Source: Acidobacteriota bacterium
GTDB taxonomy: Bacteria; Acidobacteriota; Holophagae; Holophagales; Holophagaceae
DNA length: 64,000 nt
Reading direction: 5' to 3'
Assembly (NCBI GenBank): GCA_016195985.1
Contig: JACPYP010000002.1
Location: 1 to 64,000, forward strand
Shown: positions 34,966 through 45,823 of the stretch, piece after piece
Numbering within the stretch: the first letter of the stretch is position 1
Layout of the letters: every line of letters begins with the position of its first letter
Program-made: the position numbers and the translations under genes
Notes under the pieces: generated by a model
The model's input: only the letters and a program-made list of their open reading frames with translations
Databases searched by the model: none
Told to the model about the DNA's origin: nothing

Positions 34966-35544
34966 ATGCGTCCCCTGATCGCCGCCCTTCTGGCCCTGAC
35001 AGCCCTTGGCCTTTCCGCGGGTCCCAAGCCCAAGGTCAAGCTGACCACCTCCATGGGCGTGATCGTCCTGGAGCTGGAACCCGAGGCGGCGCCGAAGACG
35101 GTGGAGAACTTCCTGAAGTACGTGAAGAAGGGCCAATACAAAGGGACCATCTTCCACCGCGTGATTCCCGGGTTCATGATCCAGGGCGGCGGCTATGTGG
35201 AATACCTGGGCAAGAAGCGGACGGACGCATCGATCATGAACGAGGCAGACCGGGCAGCCGCAGCGGGCCTCAAGAACAAGCGGGGCACCCTGGCCATGGC
35301 CCGCACACCCGATCCGCACAGCGCCGCCGCGGAATTCTTCATCAACGTGGTGGACAACCCGGCCCTCGACTTCAAGGGCAAGACCAACGACAAGACCTGG
35401 GGCTACTGCGTGTTCGGCAAGGTGGTGCAGGGCATGGACGTGGTGGACAAGATCAAGGGCGTGAAGACCAGCAACAAGCGCAGCGATTTCCTGAACCTGC
35501 CCGTGAAGCCGGTCCTCATCTCGGATGCGGCGCAGATCCAATGA
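34966..35544 (+). CDS. Periplasmic cyclophilin-type peptidyl-prolyl isomerase
   Basis: A 192-residue secreted proline isomerase. A signal peptide (about 1-18) precedes a cyclophilin domain with TSMGVIVLELEPEAAPKTVENF, the catalytic FHRVIPGFMIQGG, the AMARTPDPHSAAAEFFINV block and FGKVVQGMDVVDKIK. It should help fold exported proteins. GGAGA precedes the ATG. The 3' end overlaps the convergent kinase-like gene by 29 bases. Confidence 0.93.
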   Translation: MRPLIAALLALTALGLSAGPKPKVKLTTSMGVIVLELEPEAAPKTVENFLKYVKKGQYKGTIFHRVIPGFMIQGGGYVEYLGKKRTDASIMNEADRAAAAGLKNKRGTLAMARTPDPHSAAAEFFINVVDNPALDFKGKTNDKTWGYCVFGKVVQGMDVVDKIKGVKTSNKRSDFLNLPVKPVLISDAAQIQ

Positions 35545-36229
35545 CGGACAGCGCCTCAGGCGGAGCGCCGAGCTTGCGCAGGCTGCGTTCCAGCCTCGCG
35601 CGGTAGCGGGGCCCAAGGTCGGTGCCGGCCGGTTCGAAGCGCGCGCGGTCCCAATCCAGCAGCAGGGCGCCTCCCGCGGCAGGGAGCATCACGTTCGTCG
35701 CATTGAGATCGGGCGCCCAGAGGCCCCAAGCGCAGAGCGAATCGATGGCCTGGCGGATGTCCATGGCGCGGGCGGCGCTGAGATGCCAGCAACGCGGCCA
35801 TGATTCGCCTTCGGCGAAGCGCGTGATGAGCACGCCTTCTACGCCGAATCCACAGGGGCGCCAGGCATAGCCCAGCGGCTCGACGGTGGGAAAGCCGGCT
35901 TCCCACAGCCCGCGATGGACCGCGTGCTCCGCGGCGAAGCGCAGGTGCGTGCGGTAGCTGCGATCGTTGAGATGGCGCAGGAGCCCGCCGCGGCGGTAGG
36001 GCTTCAAGACGATGTCGCCCACCCGGGAAATGCCGCCGCGCCCGAATGCGCCCGCGAGGGGGACGGGCTCGCCGGTGGGGACCATTCCACCGGGCGTGCA
36101 GACCCGCCATCCGCCGCCCAGGCCCGGCAGCTCCTGGTTCAAGCGGCAACCCAGTGGATGCAGCGGCATCCCGGGCTGGAAGGGCCAGTCGGGAGGAAGG
36201 GGAGGGACGATGAAGGGATCGTGAATCAT
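35516..36229 (-). CDS. Lipopolysaccharide kinase family protein (KdkA/Kdo kinase-like)
   Basis: A 237-residue protein with features of Kdo kinases that phosphorylate the inner core of LPS: an N-terminal LKPYRRGGLLRHLNDRSYRTHLRF region with a candidate ATP-binding Lys, EHAVHRGLWEAGFPTVEPLGYAW, the catalytic-loop equivalent DLNATNVML and LLLDWDRARF as the metal motif. The usual catalytic HxD is not obvious, since the loop reads WAPDLN. It starts at ATG 36229; the in-frame extension to 36328 lacks a site. It is convergent with the cyclophilin gene. An LPS role is inferred. Confidence 0.78.
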   Translation of the reverse strand: MIHDPFIVPPLPPDWPFQPGMPLHPLGCRLNQELPGLGGGWRVCTPGGMVPTGEPVPLAGAFGRGGISRVGDIVLKPYRRGGLLRHLNDRSYRTHLRFAAEHAVHRGLWEAGFPTVEPLGYAWRPCGFGVEGVLITRFAEGESWPRCWHLSAARAMDIRQAIDSLCAWGLWAPDLNATNVMLPAAGGALLLDWDRARFEPAGTDLGPRYRARLERSLRKLGAPPEALSVIGSAPHPR

Positions 36230-36472
36230 GGCTTGGATCCCAGCTTGGGGCTTTCCGCTTGAGAAGGCAAAGGCTGCGGCGGGGGAACCAATCCGCTGGG
36301 TGATGTCAACCCTGATTTGCATCCACACCTGCCACCAAAAAAGGGCAGAGACTCAAGTGGCTTGTGCTGAAAGGAGATCGTCCGCTTCCACCTGGGGCTT
36401 CCCACAATGGATGTGGAAATCCTCCGGCGGCCAAATTGTCCCCGACGGGTTGGTTCCCGATTTCTGCCAGAG

Positions 36473-37633
36473 ATGCCGAACCGTTTTTGTGCCATTGCAA
36501 CGCCGGATCACTATGCTGAACAGGTGAGATCCGCTGCGCGCCATCCATCCATCCCCGCCGAGGCATTGGCCCGCCAAGCACGGCTGCAGGCTGCTCTCCA
36601 AGGCATGGAGGACGGTGGATCCAGCCTGGAACCGGTGCCCTTGCAGCGCCTGCGCGCCGTGCTGAAAGGTTCCCGCGCAGATGACCCCGCATCGATATGC
36701 GCAGAGCTGAAAGGGGCCGGCCTGGTTGAAGAGGCGGCCGACTTGCTGAGGGCTTTCCGGCGCGGCAGTTCCGGCAGCAGGCTGGTGGATGACCTCGATG
36801 CCCGGTTGTCGCCCCTCGCCTCGCAGGCCCGGCAGCGGAGGAGCGCACGGTGGCAGCTCGACACGCGGCGCGTGCGGTTGCGGCTCCTGTTCTCCAAGCA
36901 GGAGGCGGCTCTCGGCTTCGATGATGGGGACTTGCATGCGATTTTTCTTCAGGCCTTCCGTCTCGAAGGTCTGAGGCTCGCCCTCGATCTCGGCAAGCGG
37001 CCGCGGCCCCTCCTCAGCCTTGGATTTTCCCTTCCATCGGGCGCCGGCGGCCTCGCCGAGCATCTGGATGCCGTGCTGAAGCAGGATCCGCAAGCCGATC
37101 CGGAGGCGTTGATGGAGCGCCTGAACCGCCGCCTGCCGGCGGGCCTGCGGGTGCACCGCTGGGAAGAGCTCCCTTCCTGCGCTTCCGATCCGCTGGACTT
37201 GGGGCTGAAAGCCCATTGGCGCTGGATGGCGCCCGCTTCCCAACGCGCCGGGATCGAATCAGCTCTCGCTGGGTTCCTTCAGGCGGAAACCTGGCCCTGG
37301 GAGCGGGAGAAGGCAGGCGCGCCGGTGGACCTCCGTTCCTTCCTGCTCGACTTTCGATGGGAGGAAGGCGCGCTCTGCTTCTCGACGCCGCTGGGCGCTT
37401 GGCAGGCCCTGAACCCGCTGAAGGCGCTCGGCGCTGCGCTCGGCCTGGCTTCTTCATCCATCGATGGGCTGGTCCGCACAGGCATCGATATGAAACCGGA
37501 CCCGCGCATCGCGCAGGCGGAACGTTTCGAGCCGAAGCTGAAGAACATGTACGAAGACGCGGTGCTGCTGGGTGGCGGCTCGAACATCATCCTTATCGAC
37601 GAGGACGACGACGAACCCACGCGGCTAGGCTGA
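36473..37633 (+). CDS. Orphan DUF2344 domain protein
   Basis: A 386-residue protein. Residues about 130-290 resemble DUF2344, normally the partner of a radical-SAM domain: RVRLRLLFSKQEAALGFDDGDLHAIFLQAF, and ALDLGKRPRPLLSLGFSLPSG with EHLDAVL. The conserved His and Asp of typical members appear altered. No radical-SAM domain (CxxxCxxC) is present here or next door. The N-terminal 100 residues are helical and unrecognised and the C-terminus is acidic (LIDEDDDEP). The start is uncertain: ATG 36473 has no site, and GTG 36524 could be leaderless from the TATGCT at 36512. The stop overlaps ftsW by nine bases. Confidence 0.6.
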   Translation: MPNRFCAIATPDHYAEQVRSAARHPSIPAEALARQARLQAALQGMEDGGSSLEPVPLQRLRAVLKGSRADDPASICAELKGAGLVEEAADLLRAFRRGSSGSRLVDDLDARLSPLASQARQRRSARWQLDTRRVRLRLLFSKQEAALGFDDGDLHAIFLQAFRLEGLRLALDLGKRPRPLLSLGFSLPSGAGGLAEHLDAVLKQDPQADPEALMERLNRRLPAGLRVHRWEELPSCASDPLDLGLKAHWRWMAPASQRAGIESALAGFLQAETWPWEREKAGAPVDLRSFLLDFRWEEGALCFSTPLGAWQALNPLKALGAALGLASSSIDGLVRTGIDMKPDPRIAQAERFEPKLKNMYEDAVLLGGGSNIILIDEDDDEPTRLG

Positions 37634-38740
37634 GGTTTCCTTGCTGATGGACAGCAGCAGACCGAGGCAGACGAGGCTGGTGATGAGGCTGTTGGGGCCG
37701 AAGGAAATGAAGGGCAGGGGAATGCCCTTGTTGGGCGCCAGGGAAAGCACGACGCTCATGTTCATGAGGGCTTGCACCACCAGCAGCAGCATGAAACCCA
37801 TGGCGCAAAGCTTCAGGTAGCTGTCGCCCACCCGCCGCGCGATGCGATAGCCCCGCCAGAGGATGCCGACGAAGAGGGCCAGGATGGCCAGGGTGCCGAT
37901 GAGGCCCGCTTCCTCGGCGATGACCGCGTAGATGAAATCGGTGTGCGCCTCAGGCAGGTAGAAGAGCTTCTGCTTGCCGCCGCCCAGCCCCACGCCCATG
38001 AAGCCGCCGTTGCCCACAGCCACGAGGCTCTGCATGGCTTGGTGCCCCTTGCCGAGGGGATCGGCTTCAGGATGGAGGAAACTGGTGACCCGCGCCAGGC
38101 GGTAGGGCGAGAGCACCACGAAGGCCGTGCCCAGGGCGCCCAGCACGGGAATGGCCACGGCGAAGATCCACTTCGGCGCGCCGCCCAGGAACACCACCAT
38201 CAGCGCCACGAAGACGATGAGAAACGTGGTGCCGAAATCCGGTTCGCGCAGGATGAGGGCCAGGGGCACGAGCAGGATCCCCGCGAGGCCCAGCAGCTTG
38301 GGGAGGGCATCGCGGTGGTTGGCCCAGGCTTCCCGGTTGCGGATCATCCATGCAGACACCACCAGCACCGATACGGGCTTGAACAGTTCGGACGGCTGGA
38401 GGCTCATGGGCCCCAGCCTAAGCCAGCGGTGGGCACCGTTGACCTTGGGGCCGATGACCAGCACCGCCGCCAGGAGGACCACCAGGATGAAGTAGGTGGC
38501 CATGAGGGGCCGGGGGTGGTCCTGAAGGGTGGCCAGGTCCACCTGGGACAGGGCCAGCATGATGGCGATGCCGATGCCGCCGCCCATGAGCTGGCGCGTC
38601 AGAAAGGCGGTGGCCGCCGCGTGGTTCTGGGAGGCTTTGATGGCCGAAGCGGAATAGATCCACACCATGCCCACAGCCACCAGGGCCAGCGCGAAAAGCA
38701 CCAGCCAGCGGTCGACGGGGCGGCGGACGTCGGCGGCCAC
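37625..38740 (-). CDS. ftsW: FtsW/RodA/SpoVE-family peptidoglycan polymerase
   Basis: A 371-residue multi-pass SEDS protein that polymerises glycan strands, here most like FtsW. Present are GPKVNGAHRWLRLGPMSLQPSE(LFK), the functional REPDFGTTFLIV block and EEAGLIGT with an SFGPNSLITSL motif near the C-terminus. The GTG start at 38740 is one base after the glmM stop, so it is the last gene of the operon beginning at bshC. FtsW fits because the downstream mra/fts genes are absent, but RodA is not excluded. Confidence 0.88.
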   Translation of the reverse strand: MAADVRRPVDRWLVLFALALVAVGMVWIYSASAIKASQNHAAATAFLTRQLMGGGIGIAIMLALSQVDLATLQDHPRPLMATYFILVVLLAAVLVIGPKVNGAHRWLRLGPMSLQPSELFKPVSVLVVSAWMIRNREAWANHRDALPKLLGLAGILLVPLALILREPDFGTTFLIVFVALMVVFLGGAPKWIFAVAIPVLGALGTAFVVLSPYRLARVTSFLHPEADPLGKGHQAMQSLVAVGNGGFMGVGLGGGKQKLFYLPEAHTDFIYAVIAEEAGLIGTLAILALFVGILWRGYRIARRVGDSYLKLCAMGFMLLLVVQALMNMSVVLSLAPNKGIPLPFISFGPNSLITSLVCLGLLLSISKETSA

Positions 38741-38741
38741 G

Positions 38742-40061
38742 TCAGGCGAGCGACAGGTCGCGGCGCGCGGCAGCCTCGAGTTCGGCCAAGGCCTGGTCCA
38801 CCCAGGCGGCCTCCTGGGCTTCCACCATGAGGCGCAGCTTGGGTTCGGTGCCGGACCAGCGCACCACTTGGCGCACGCCCTCGCCCCAGCGCGCGTCGAT
38901 GCCGGCCATGGCCGACACCAGCTCACCGCAGGCCTCCACGGCTTTGCGGTCCCTGGCCTTCACATTGACGAGGCGCTGGGGCCAGGGCCGGAAGGTCCAG
39001 GCCCAGCGCCGGTCCGCGGGGCGGTGAAGGAGCGCCCTGAGGACGGCCAGCGCGGCAGCGAGCCCATCGCCGCTGGGGCCCACCCGCTTCTGGATGAGAT
39101 GGCCCGAGGCCTCCGCGGCCAGGTCCCAATTGCGCTTGGCCATCTCGCGCAGCAGGAACTTGTCGCCCACGGGGGTGCGCACGAAGGGGACTCCCAGCTG
39201 GCCCAGGGCCTGGGGCAGGCCGCCATTGGTCATCAGGGTGCCCACCACGCCGGGCGGTGGATCATCGCAGGCGACACGGTCCTGGGCCAGCAGCCACACC
39301 ATCTGGTCGCCATCCACCTCTTCGCCGGTGCCGTCCACCAGCAGGCAGCGGTCGCCATCTCCATCGAAGGCGATGCCCAGCTGAGCGCCCCGGGCCACCA
39401 CGGTGGCCGAGAGGGATGCCAGGTGGGTGGAACCCACGCCCACGTTGATCTTCGGCCCATCGGCGGGCACGCCGATCCAGTGGATGTCGCCGCCCTTGAA
39501 CAGCTCGAGCGCGGCCTCGGCCGTGGCGCCGTGGGCGCAATCGATGACCACGTGGAAATCCGCAGGAAGGGTGATGCCTTCCAGATGGTCCAGGTAGGGC
39601 CTGAGGGGCAGGGCCGCCGAGGGGGCGGAGATGGTGGTGGGTTCGCTGAGCTGCTCGAAGGCCTGCTCGATGGCCAGCTCCTGATCTTCTTCCAGCTTTT
39701 CGCCCGCCTCGTTGAAGCCTTTGAGGCCGTTGTCTTCCGGAGGGTTGTGGCTGGCTGAGATCATGAGGCCCCAGGTCTTTTCGCCCGCGGCGCTCAGCTT
39801 CGCCACGTTCCAGGCCACGGCGGGCGTGGGGGCCATGCCCAGCACCAGCACCTTCAGTCCCAGGCCCACGCCCAGGATGAAGGCTTCGGACATGGGGCCT
39901 GAACTGGAGCGCGGATCCCAGCCCACCACGAGCTGTTTCACCCCGGCCTGCCGGGCCACCTGGGCCCAGGCGGCGCCCCAGCGGGACACCTCTTCCAGGG
40001 TGAGGGGAGAACGCAGGGCCACCCCGCGAATGCCGTCTGTTCCGAAGTATCGAAGGCTCAT
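38742..40061 (-). CDS. glmM: Phosphoglucosamine mutase
   Basis: Converts glucosamine-6-phosphate to glucosamine-1-phosphate, the route to UDP-GlcNAc for peptidoglycan and LPS. The 439-residue alpha-D-phosphohexomutase shows RYFGTDGIRGVA, the catalytic Ser104 in ISASHNPPEDNG, the metal site DGDGDR and the phosphate loop RWSGTEPKLRLMVE. It follows folP by nine bases in the ftsH-folP-glmM order found in many bacteria. Function is assigned by context; phosphomannomutase is less likely. Confidence 0.93.
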   Translation of the reverse strand: MSLRYFGTDGIRGVALRSPLTLEEVSRWGAAWAQVARQAGVKQLVVGWDPRSSSGPMSEAFILGVGLGLKVLVLGMAPTPAVAWNVAKLSAAGEKTWGLMISASHNPPEDNGLKGFNEAGEKLEEDQELAIEQAFEQLSEPTTISAPSAALPLRPYLDHLEGITLPADFHVVIDCAHGATAEAALELFKGGDIHWIGVPADGPKINVGVGSTHLASLSATVVARGAQLGIAFDGDGDRCLLVDGTGEEVDGDQMVWLLAQDRVACDDPPPGVVGTLMTNGGLPQALGQLGVPFVRTPVGDKFLLREMAKRNWDLAAEASGHLIQKRVGPSGDGLAAALAVLRALLHRPADRRWAWTFRPWPQRLVNVKARDRKAVEACGELVSAMAGIDARWGEGVRQVVRWSGTEPKLRLMVEAQEAAWVDQALAELEAAARRDLSLA

Positions 40062-40070
40062 GCCAACAGA

Positions 40071-40885
40071 TTAGCCGATAGCGTGGGTCCTGAAGACCCG
40101 ATACCCCCACTTGAAGGCTTCGGCGTGAGCTTCGGTCGTGAGCGGATCCCTCTGGGAGGGAGCCAGCCCCGGCACGCCAGCCCTGGCGGCCAGGAAACGT
40201 TTCCGGGAGATGCCGATGCAGAATCCTTCCGCCGGCCACTCCAGGGCCTCCGGAAGGCGCGGAAGGGCCTCCCACAAGGCCAGGTCCTCCAGATAGGTGG
40301 TGCCGAAGCCGAAACCAGGGTCCAGCAGCACTCGGCCATCGTCGATGCCCGCCGTCCTGAGCCTGTCTCTGACCAGCCGAAGCTCGGCAATGGCCTGTGT
40401 GGCCTCCCGGGGGGCCGGGTCCCCGTAGGGCGGCATATGGAAGCCGGATCCCGCCAGACGGCTGCGCATGGCGATGAGGCCGCCGTTTGACCGGCGCGCC
40501 AGGTCCAGCATGCCGGGATCGGAGAACCCCGTAACGTCGTTCAGCACAGTGACGCCTGCTTCGAGGCCGCGGGCGGCGATGGCGGCGTGGCGGGTGTCCA
40601 GGCTCAGAGGAAGGCCAGGCAGGTGGTTCTTCAGAGCGGTGATGACCGGCGCGAGGCGGCTCCACTCGGTCTCCGTGTCCACCGGAGCGGCGCCCGGACG
40701 GGTGCTTTCCGCGCCCAGGTCCACCATGCCGGCCCCGGATCCGGCCAAGGACCGGGTCTGGGCGAGGGCGGTTTCAAGGTCCGTGAACCGGCCGCCGTCG
40801 CTGAAGGAATCCGGGGTCAGGTTGAGGATGCCCATGAAAAGGGGACCACTCTTGCGGAGTGGCCCCCAATCGAACGCGGCGCGGT

Positions 40886-40889
<4 letters not shown>
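40071..40889 (-). CDS. folP: Dihydropteroate synthase
   Basis: Condenses p-aminobenzoate with dihydropterin pyrophosphate in folate synthesis, the sulfonamide target. The 272-residue TIM barrel has [40 protein letters not shown], the DPGFGFG loop and ISRKRF near the C-terminus. GTG 40889 overlaps the ftsH stop (GTGA). The pabB gene at 55543 supplies its substrate from elsewhere in the window. Confidence 0.96.
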
Positions 40890-42817
<1,928 letters not shown>

Positions 42818-42859
42818 AGGGTCACTCCTTGGGGCCCTGGGCCCAGGTGGCCCTCCAGT

Positions 42860-43846
42860 TTACTCGGTCCGGGAAGGCAGCGGTCCTTGTCTTAGATGCA
42901 GATACCCATCCGATGGTTCAGGGTTTAGGTGGAAATTCCCCCAGGAGGCCGGTTTTCCTTTGCGGATTAGACGTTTTGACAACCAAGGAGCCAGGTCCCG
43001 GAGGAGGGATGCCTCCCTCGGCCAGCCGAGGCGGCGGAAAGCCGCGTCCAAGGTCCAGCGCACCTCCGGTTCGGTCCAGGCTTCGGGTTTCAGGGCGATC
43101 CCGCCTCCATCCGCGCGCCAGCGGCTGCCCTCCCAGCTGGCGACCAGGGCCTGGGCCAAGCCTTCGGCCTCCGCGGCCTGGAGGTGGGTCTCGAAGAGGT
43201 GGCGGTCCAGATCGGGCGCCTCCTGGCGCAGGCCCTCCAGGAGCGGTCTCCAGCGGTTCCGGGCGGTAAAGGGCTCGGCGTTGGAGGCGTCCTCCCGCCA
43301 GGGAAGGTTGCGGGACGCCAAGTAGGCGCGCAGATCCGCGCGGCGCAGTTCGACCAGCGGCGACCAGCGCAGATTCTGCCTCGGGGCCAGGGGGCGAAGG
43401 CTGCCGAGGCCGCCGCCCCGGGCCAGCCGCATGAGCACGGTCTCGGTGTGGTCGTCCAGGGTGTGGCCCGTGGCCACCGCCGAGGCGCCGCACTGCTGCG
43501 CTTCCTGGCGCAGCCAGTCCCAGCGCAGCTCCCTGGCGGCCATCTCCAGGCCGATGCGTTGGGTCTCGGCGTGGATCCGGACACCAAGGCTCGCTTCGGC
43601 CAGGTCCAGATCGAGGGCGCGGCACAGCTGCCGCACGAAATCAGCGTCCTCGGGCGATTCGGGGCGCAGGCCATGGTCGGCGTGGGCCACGGACAATTCC
43701 AGGCCCAGGCTTTTGCGGAGGGTCCACAGCAGCACCAGCAGGGCCACGGAATCCCCGCCGCCGGAACAGGCCACCAGCACGCGCCCGCAAGCGTTGTCGC
43801 CGCGGCGCCGGATCTGCGCGAGAAGGTCCGCCTCGAAGCGGTTCAC
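42860..43846 (-). CDS. tilS: tRNA(Ile)-lysidine synthase
   Basis: Modifies the CAU anticodon of tRNA-Ile to lysidine so it reads AUA. The 328-residue PP-loop ATPase has the nucleotide motif ACSGGGDSVAL (with an extra Gly in place of SGGxDS, as TilS allows), a HGLRPES loop, TGHTLDDHTETVLMRL and a C-terminal tRNA-binding region. The GTG start at 43846 overlaps the bshB1 stop. tilS next to ftsH is a frequently conserved pair. Confidence 0.94.
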   Translation of the reverse strand: MNRFEADLLAQIRRRGDNACGRVLVACSGGGDSVALLVLLWTLRKSLGLELSVAHADHGLRPESPEDADFVRQLCRALDLDLAEASLGVRIHAETQRIGLEMAARELRWDWLRQEAQQCGASAVATGHTLDDHTETVLMRLARGGGLGSLRPLAPRQNLRWSPLVELRRADLRAYLASRNLPWREDASNAEPFTARNRWRPLLEGLRQEAPDLDRHLFETHLQAAEAEGLAQALVASWEGSRWRADGGGIALKPEAWTEPEVRWTLDAAFRRLGWPREASLLRDLAPWLSKRLIRKGKPASWGNFHLNPEPSDGYLHLRQGPLPSRTE

Positions 43847-44577
43847 GCAGGGGATTCCAGGCGCGCAAGCAGGTGGATCAGGGCCGGCGGAACGGGTTTC
43901 TCGCACCACAGGGCCTCGGCCCAGGCGCACATGCGTAGCGAGCCCCAATGCATCGCCCGGCCTTCCACGCCACGGCGGAAGGCGGGATGGGCGATGCGCG
44001 TGGGGGGTTGCGAGGCGTCCTGGGTGAACTGGCTACCGAAGGCGTCGAAGGCGGCCATGCGGCGCTCCCAGACCGCGCTCACATCCACCAGGAGGTCGGG
44101 CTGCCCGGGGTTCTCTCCGCCCACCCAGGCCAAGGCCTCGGGCCGCCAGGGGGCGCCCGCGCAGGGGTAGTTCTTCAGGCCGGAGTAGTAGGCCGCTTCG
44201 CGGATCAGGCGGTGGGCGCGGCGGTGATCGGGATGGCGATCCTCGGGCGAGGGCAGGATGAGGATGCGGGGCCGCAGGCGGCGCATTTCCTCCATGAGTC
44301 GGATCCGATGGGCTTCTTCCTCGGTGAAGCGGCCGTCGGGGAGATCCATCACGATGCGCGGGACGCCGAGGATCTCGGCCGCGCTCTGGGCTTCGAGGCG
44401 TCTGGTTTCCGCGGTGCCCCGCGTGCCCAGGTCCCCGCTGGTGAGGTCGAGGATGGCGCCTTTGAATCCCCGGTCTGCGGCCAGGGCCAGGAGGCCGCCC
44501 ACATGGACTTCCACGTCGTCGGGATGGGCGCCCATGGCCAGGACGTCGAGGCTGTGAGGCGGGGGCTGGAGACTCAT
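43843..44577 (-). CDS. bshB1: N-acetylglucosaminyl-malate deacetylase (bacillithiol biosynthesis)
   Basis: A 244-residue LmbE/PIG-L-family deacetylase that removes acetyl from GlcNAc-malate in bacillithiol synthesis. The zinc motif AHPDDVEVHVGG (His18, Asp21) and a second metal region HPDHRRAH near residue 115 are visible, with DLTSGDLGTRGT in the middle. The assignment to bacillithiol rests on the adjacent bshC, with which it overlaps as ATGA. Confidence 0.92.
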   Translation of the reverse strand: MSLQPPPHSLDVLAMGAHPDDVEVHVGGLLALAADRGFKGAILDLTSGDLGTRGTAETRRLEAQSAAEILGVPRIVMDLPDGRFTEEEAHRIRLMEEMRRLRPRILILPSPEDRHPDHRRAHRLIREAAYYSGLKNYPCAGAPWRPEALAWVGGENPGQPDLLVDVSAVWERRMAAFDAFGSQFTQDASQPPTRIAHPAFRRGVEGRAMHWGSLRMCAWAEALWCEKPVPPALIHLLARLESPA

Positions 44578-45746
44578 CGCTCCTCCACGAGAATCAGAGG
44601 CGTGGCGCCATCCATGCGCTCCAGGATGGCGTCGAGCAGTTCCCCGCTGCGCAGCCAGGGCAGGCCGGGCTGCACCCGCTCCTGCGCCCGGCCGAAGGGG
44701 AAGAGTGTCTGCCTCAGGCGCTCTGGATCGCCGCCGAGCACTTGCGCCGAGGCTTCCCGCTGCAGGCGGCGGTCCAGCTTGGAGAGGCGCTCCCGGCTGC
44801 GGACCTGTTCCTTCCTGAAGCGGTCCTGCAGGGCTCCGGGCCAGGAGGGATCGGGCTCTGACACCTGGAACCGCTGGGTGGGCAAGGGGCCGGGCCAGCC
44901 CGCCAGGCGGTCCCAGGCGCCCACCTTCAGCGCCTCGAGTTGGCTGGGGTGGATCGTGAAGCCTTTGGGCACCACGTAGACGCTGGGGCGGGGCAGGATC
45001 TTGGGAGCGGCCAGTTCCACGCGCTCCCAGAGGGGCTCGCACAGCCGCCAGTAGGCCCGCTCCGAAGGGCCGAGCACCACGGCCGCCACGGGCAGGAGCA
45101 GGGATTGCATGAGGGGGCGGATCGCTGCGCCGGGGCTCAGCCAGTGGCTACCGGGGAGGGGTTCGCCCCGCTCGAGGCGCTGCCGGCGTCCGGTGCGGGG
45201 GTCCAGGGAGAACCAGGCGGCCTGCGCCCTGGGATCCAGGGGCAGGGGCGCTCCTTGCGATTCGAGAACATCGGCCTGCCTCGCCAGCAGGTCCTCGAGG
45301 TTCAGGGCCCGCCAGCGGGCGAGCTGGGCCTGGATGGGCTCCCGGACGGCAGGATCGGTGGGCGAGAAGGGCCGCAGGCCCCGGTCCCAGAGAGGCTGCC
45401 CCAGGGCCAGCGCGTGGCCGCGCAAGGTGGGGGCTTGGGGTTCGGGAAGGGGCCCCCAGAGGCGCGCCGCCTCCGCCTGGTGCCCGCTCTCCCATGGCAG
45501 CCAGCCGGTGGCTGTACCGGGACGGGCATCGAAACGGAACCGGTGGCGGGTCAGCCGCCCATTGGCCCCTCCCACCACGGAGGCCACCTCCGCGCGATCG
45601 TGATCCTCGTCGGCCATCCAGTAGACCGCTTCCGCGCCGGCGCGGCGGGCTTCAGCCAGGGCGGCGAGGGCCTTGGCCACGGAAAGGGCAGGGCTCCAGC
45701 CGGCCCCGATCTGCTGGCCGGTGGCGATGACGGGCCTCGGGCTCAT
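44574..45746 (-). CDS. bshC: Bacillithiol biosynthesis cysteine-adding enzyme
   Basis: A 390-residue BshC protein that is thought to add cysteine to glucosaminyl-malate in the last step of bacillithiol synthesis. Family motifs are the N-terminal IATGQQIGAGW and VYWMADEDHDRAEV, with the FPFGRAQERVQPG region near the C-terminus. It is shorter than the Bacillus protein (about 540), with reduced N-terminal and coiled-coil portions. It begins a seven-gene minus-strand operon. BshA, the glycosyltransferase, is not in the window. Confidence 0.9.
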   Translation of the reverse strand: MSPRPVIATGQQIGAGWSPALSVAKALAALAEARRAGAEAVYWMADEDHDRAEVASVVGGANGRLTRHRFRFDARPGTATGWLPWESGHQAEAARLWGPLPEPQAPTLRGHALALGQPLWDRGLRPFSPTDPAVREPIQAQLARWRALNLEDLLARQADVLESQGAPLPLDPRAQAAWFSLDPRTGRRQRLERGEPLPGSHWLSPGAAIRPLMQSLLLPVAAVVLGPSERAYWRLCEPLWERVELAAPKILPRPSVYVVPKGFTIHPSQLEALKVGAWDRLAGWPGPLPTQRFQVSEPDPSWPGALQDRFRKEQVRSRERLSKLDRRLQREASAQVLGGDPERLRQTLFPFGRAQERVQPGLPWLRSGELLDAILERMDGATPLILVEER

Positions 45747-45823
45747 CGACCTCCTCCTGAACCGGTGTGGGACCTTTCAATCTGTCGTGTCGTACACATG
45801 GGCCCCAGCCTACCCGATATGCG

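Noticed and set aside
36226-36495. 89-codon minus-strand frame between the kinase-like and DUF2344 genes
   Set aside because: No start signal and Gly/Pro/Arg-rich composition without a motif; the 240-base gap is better read as promoter sequence.
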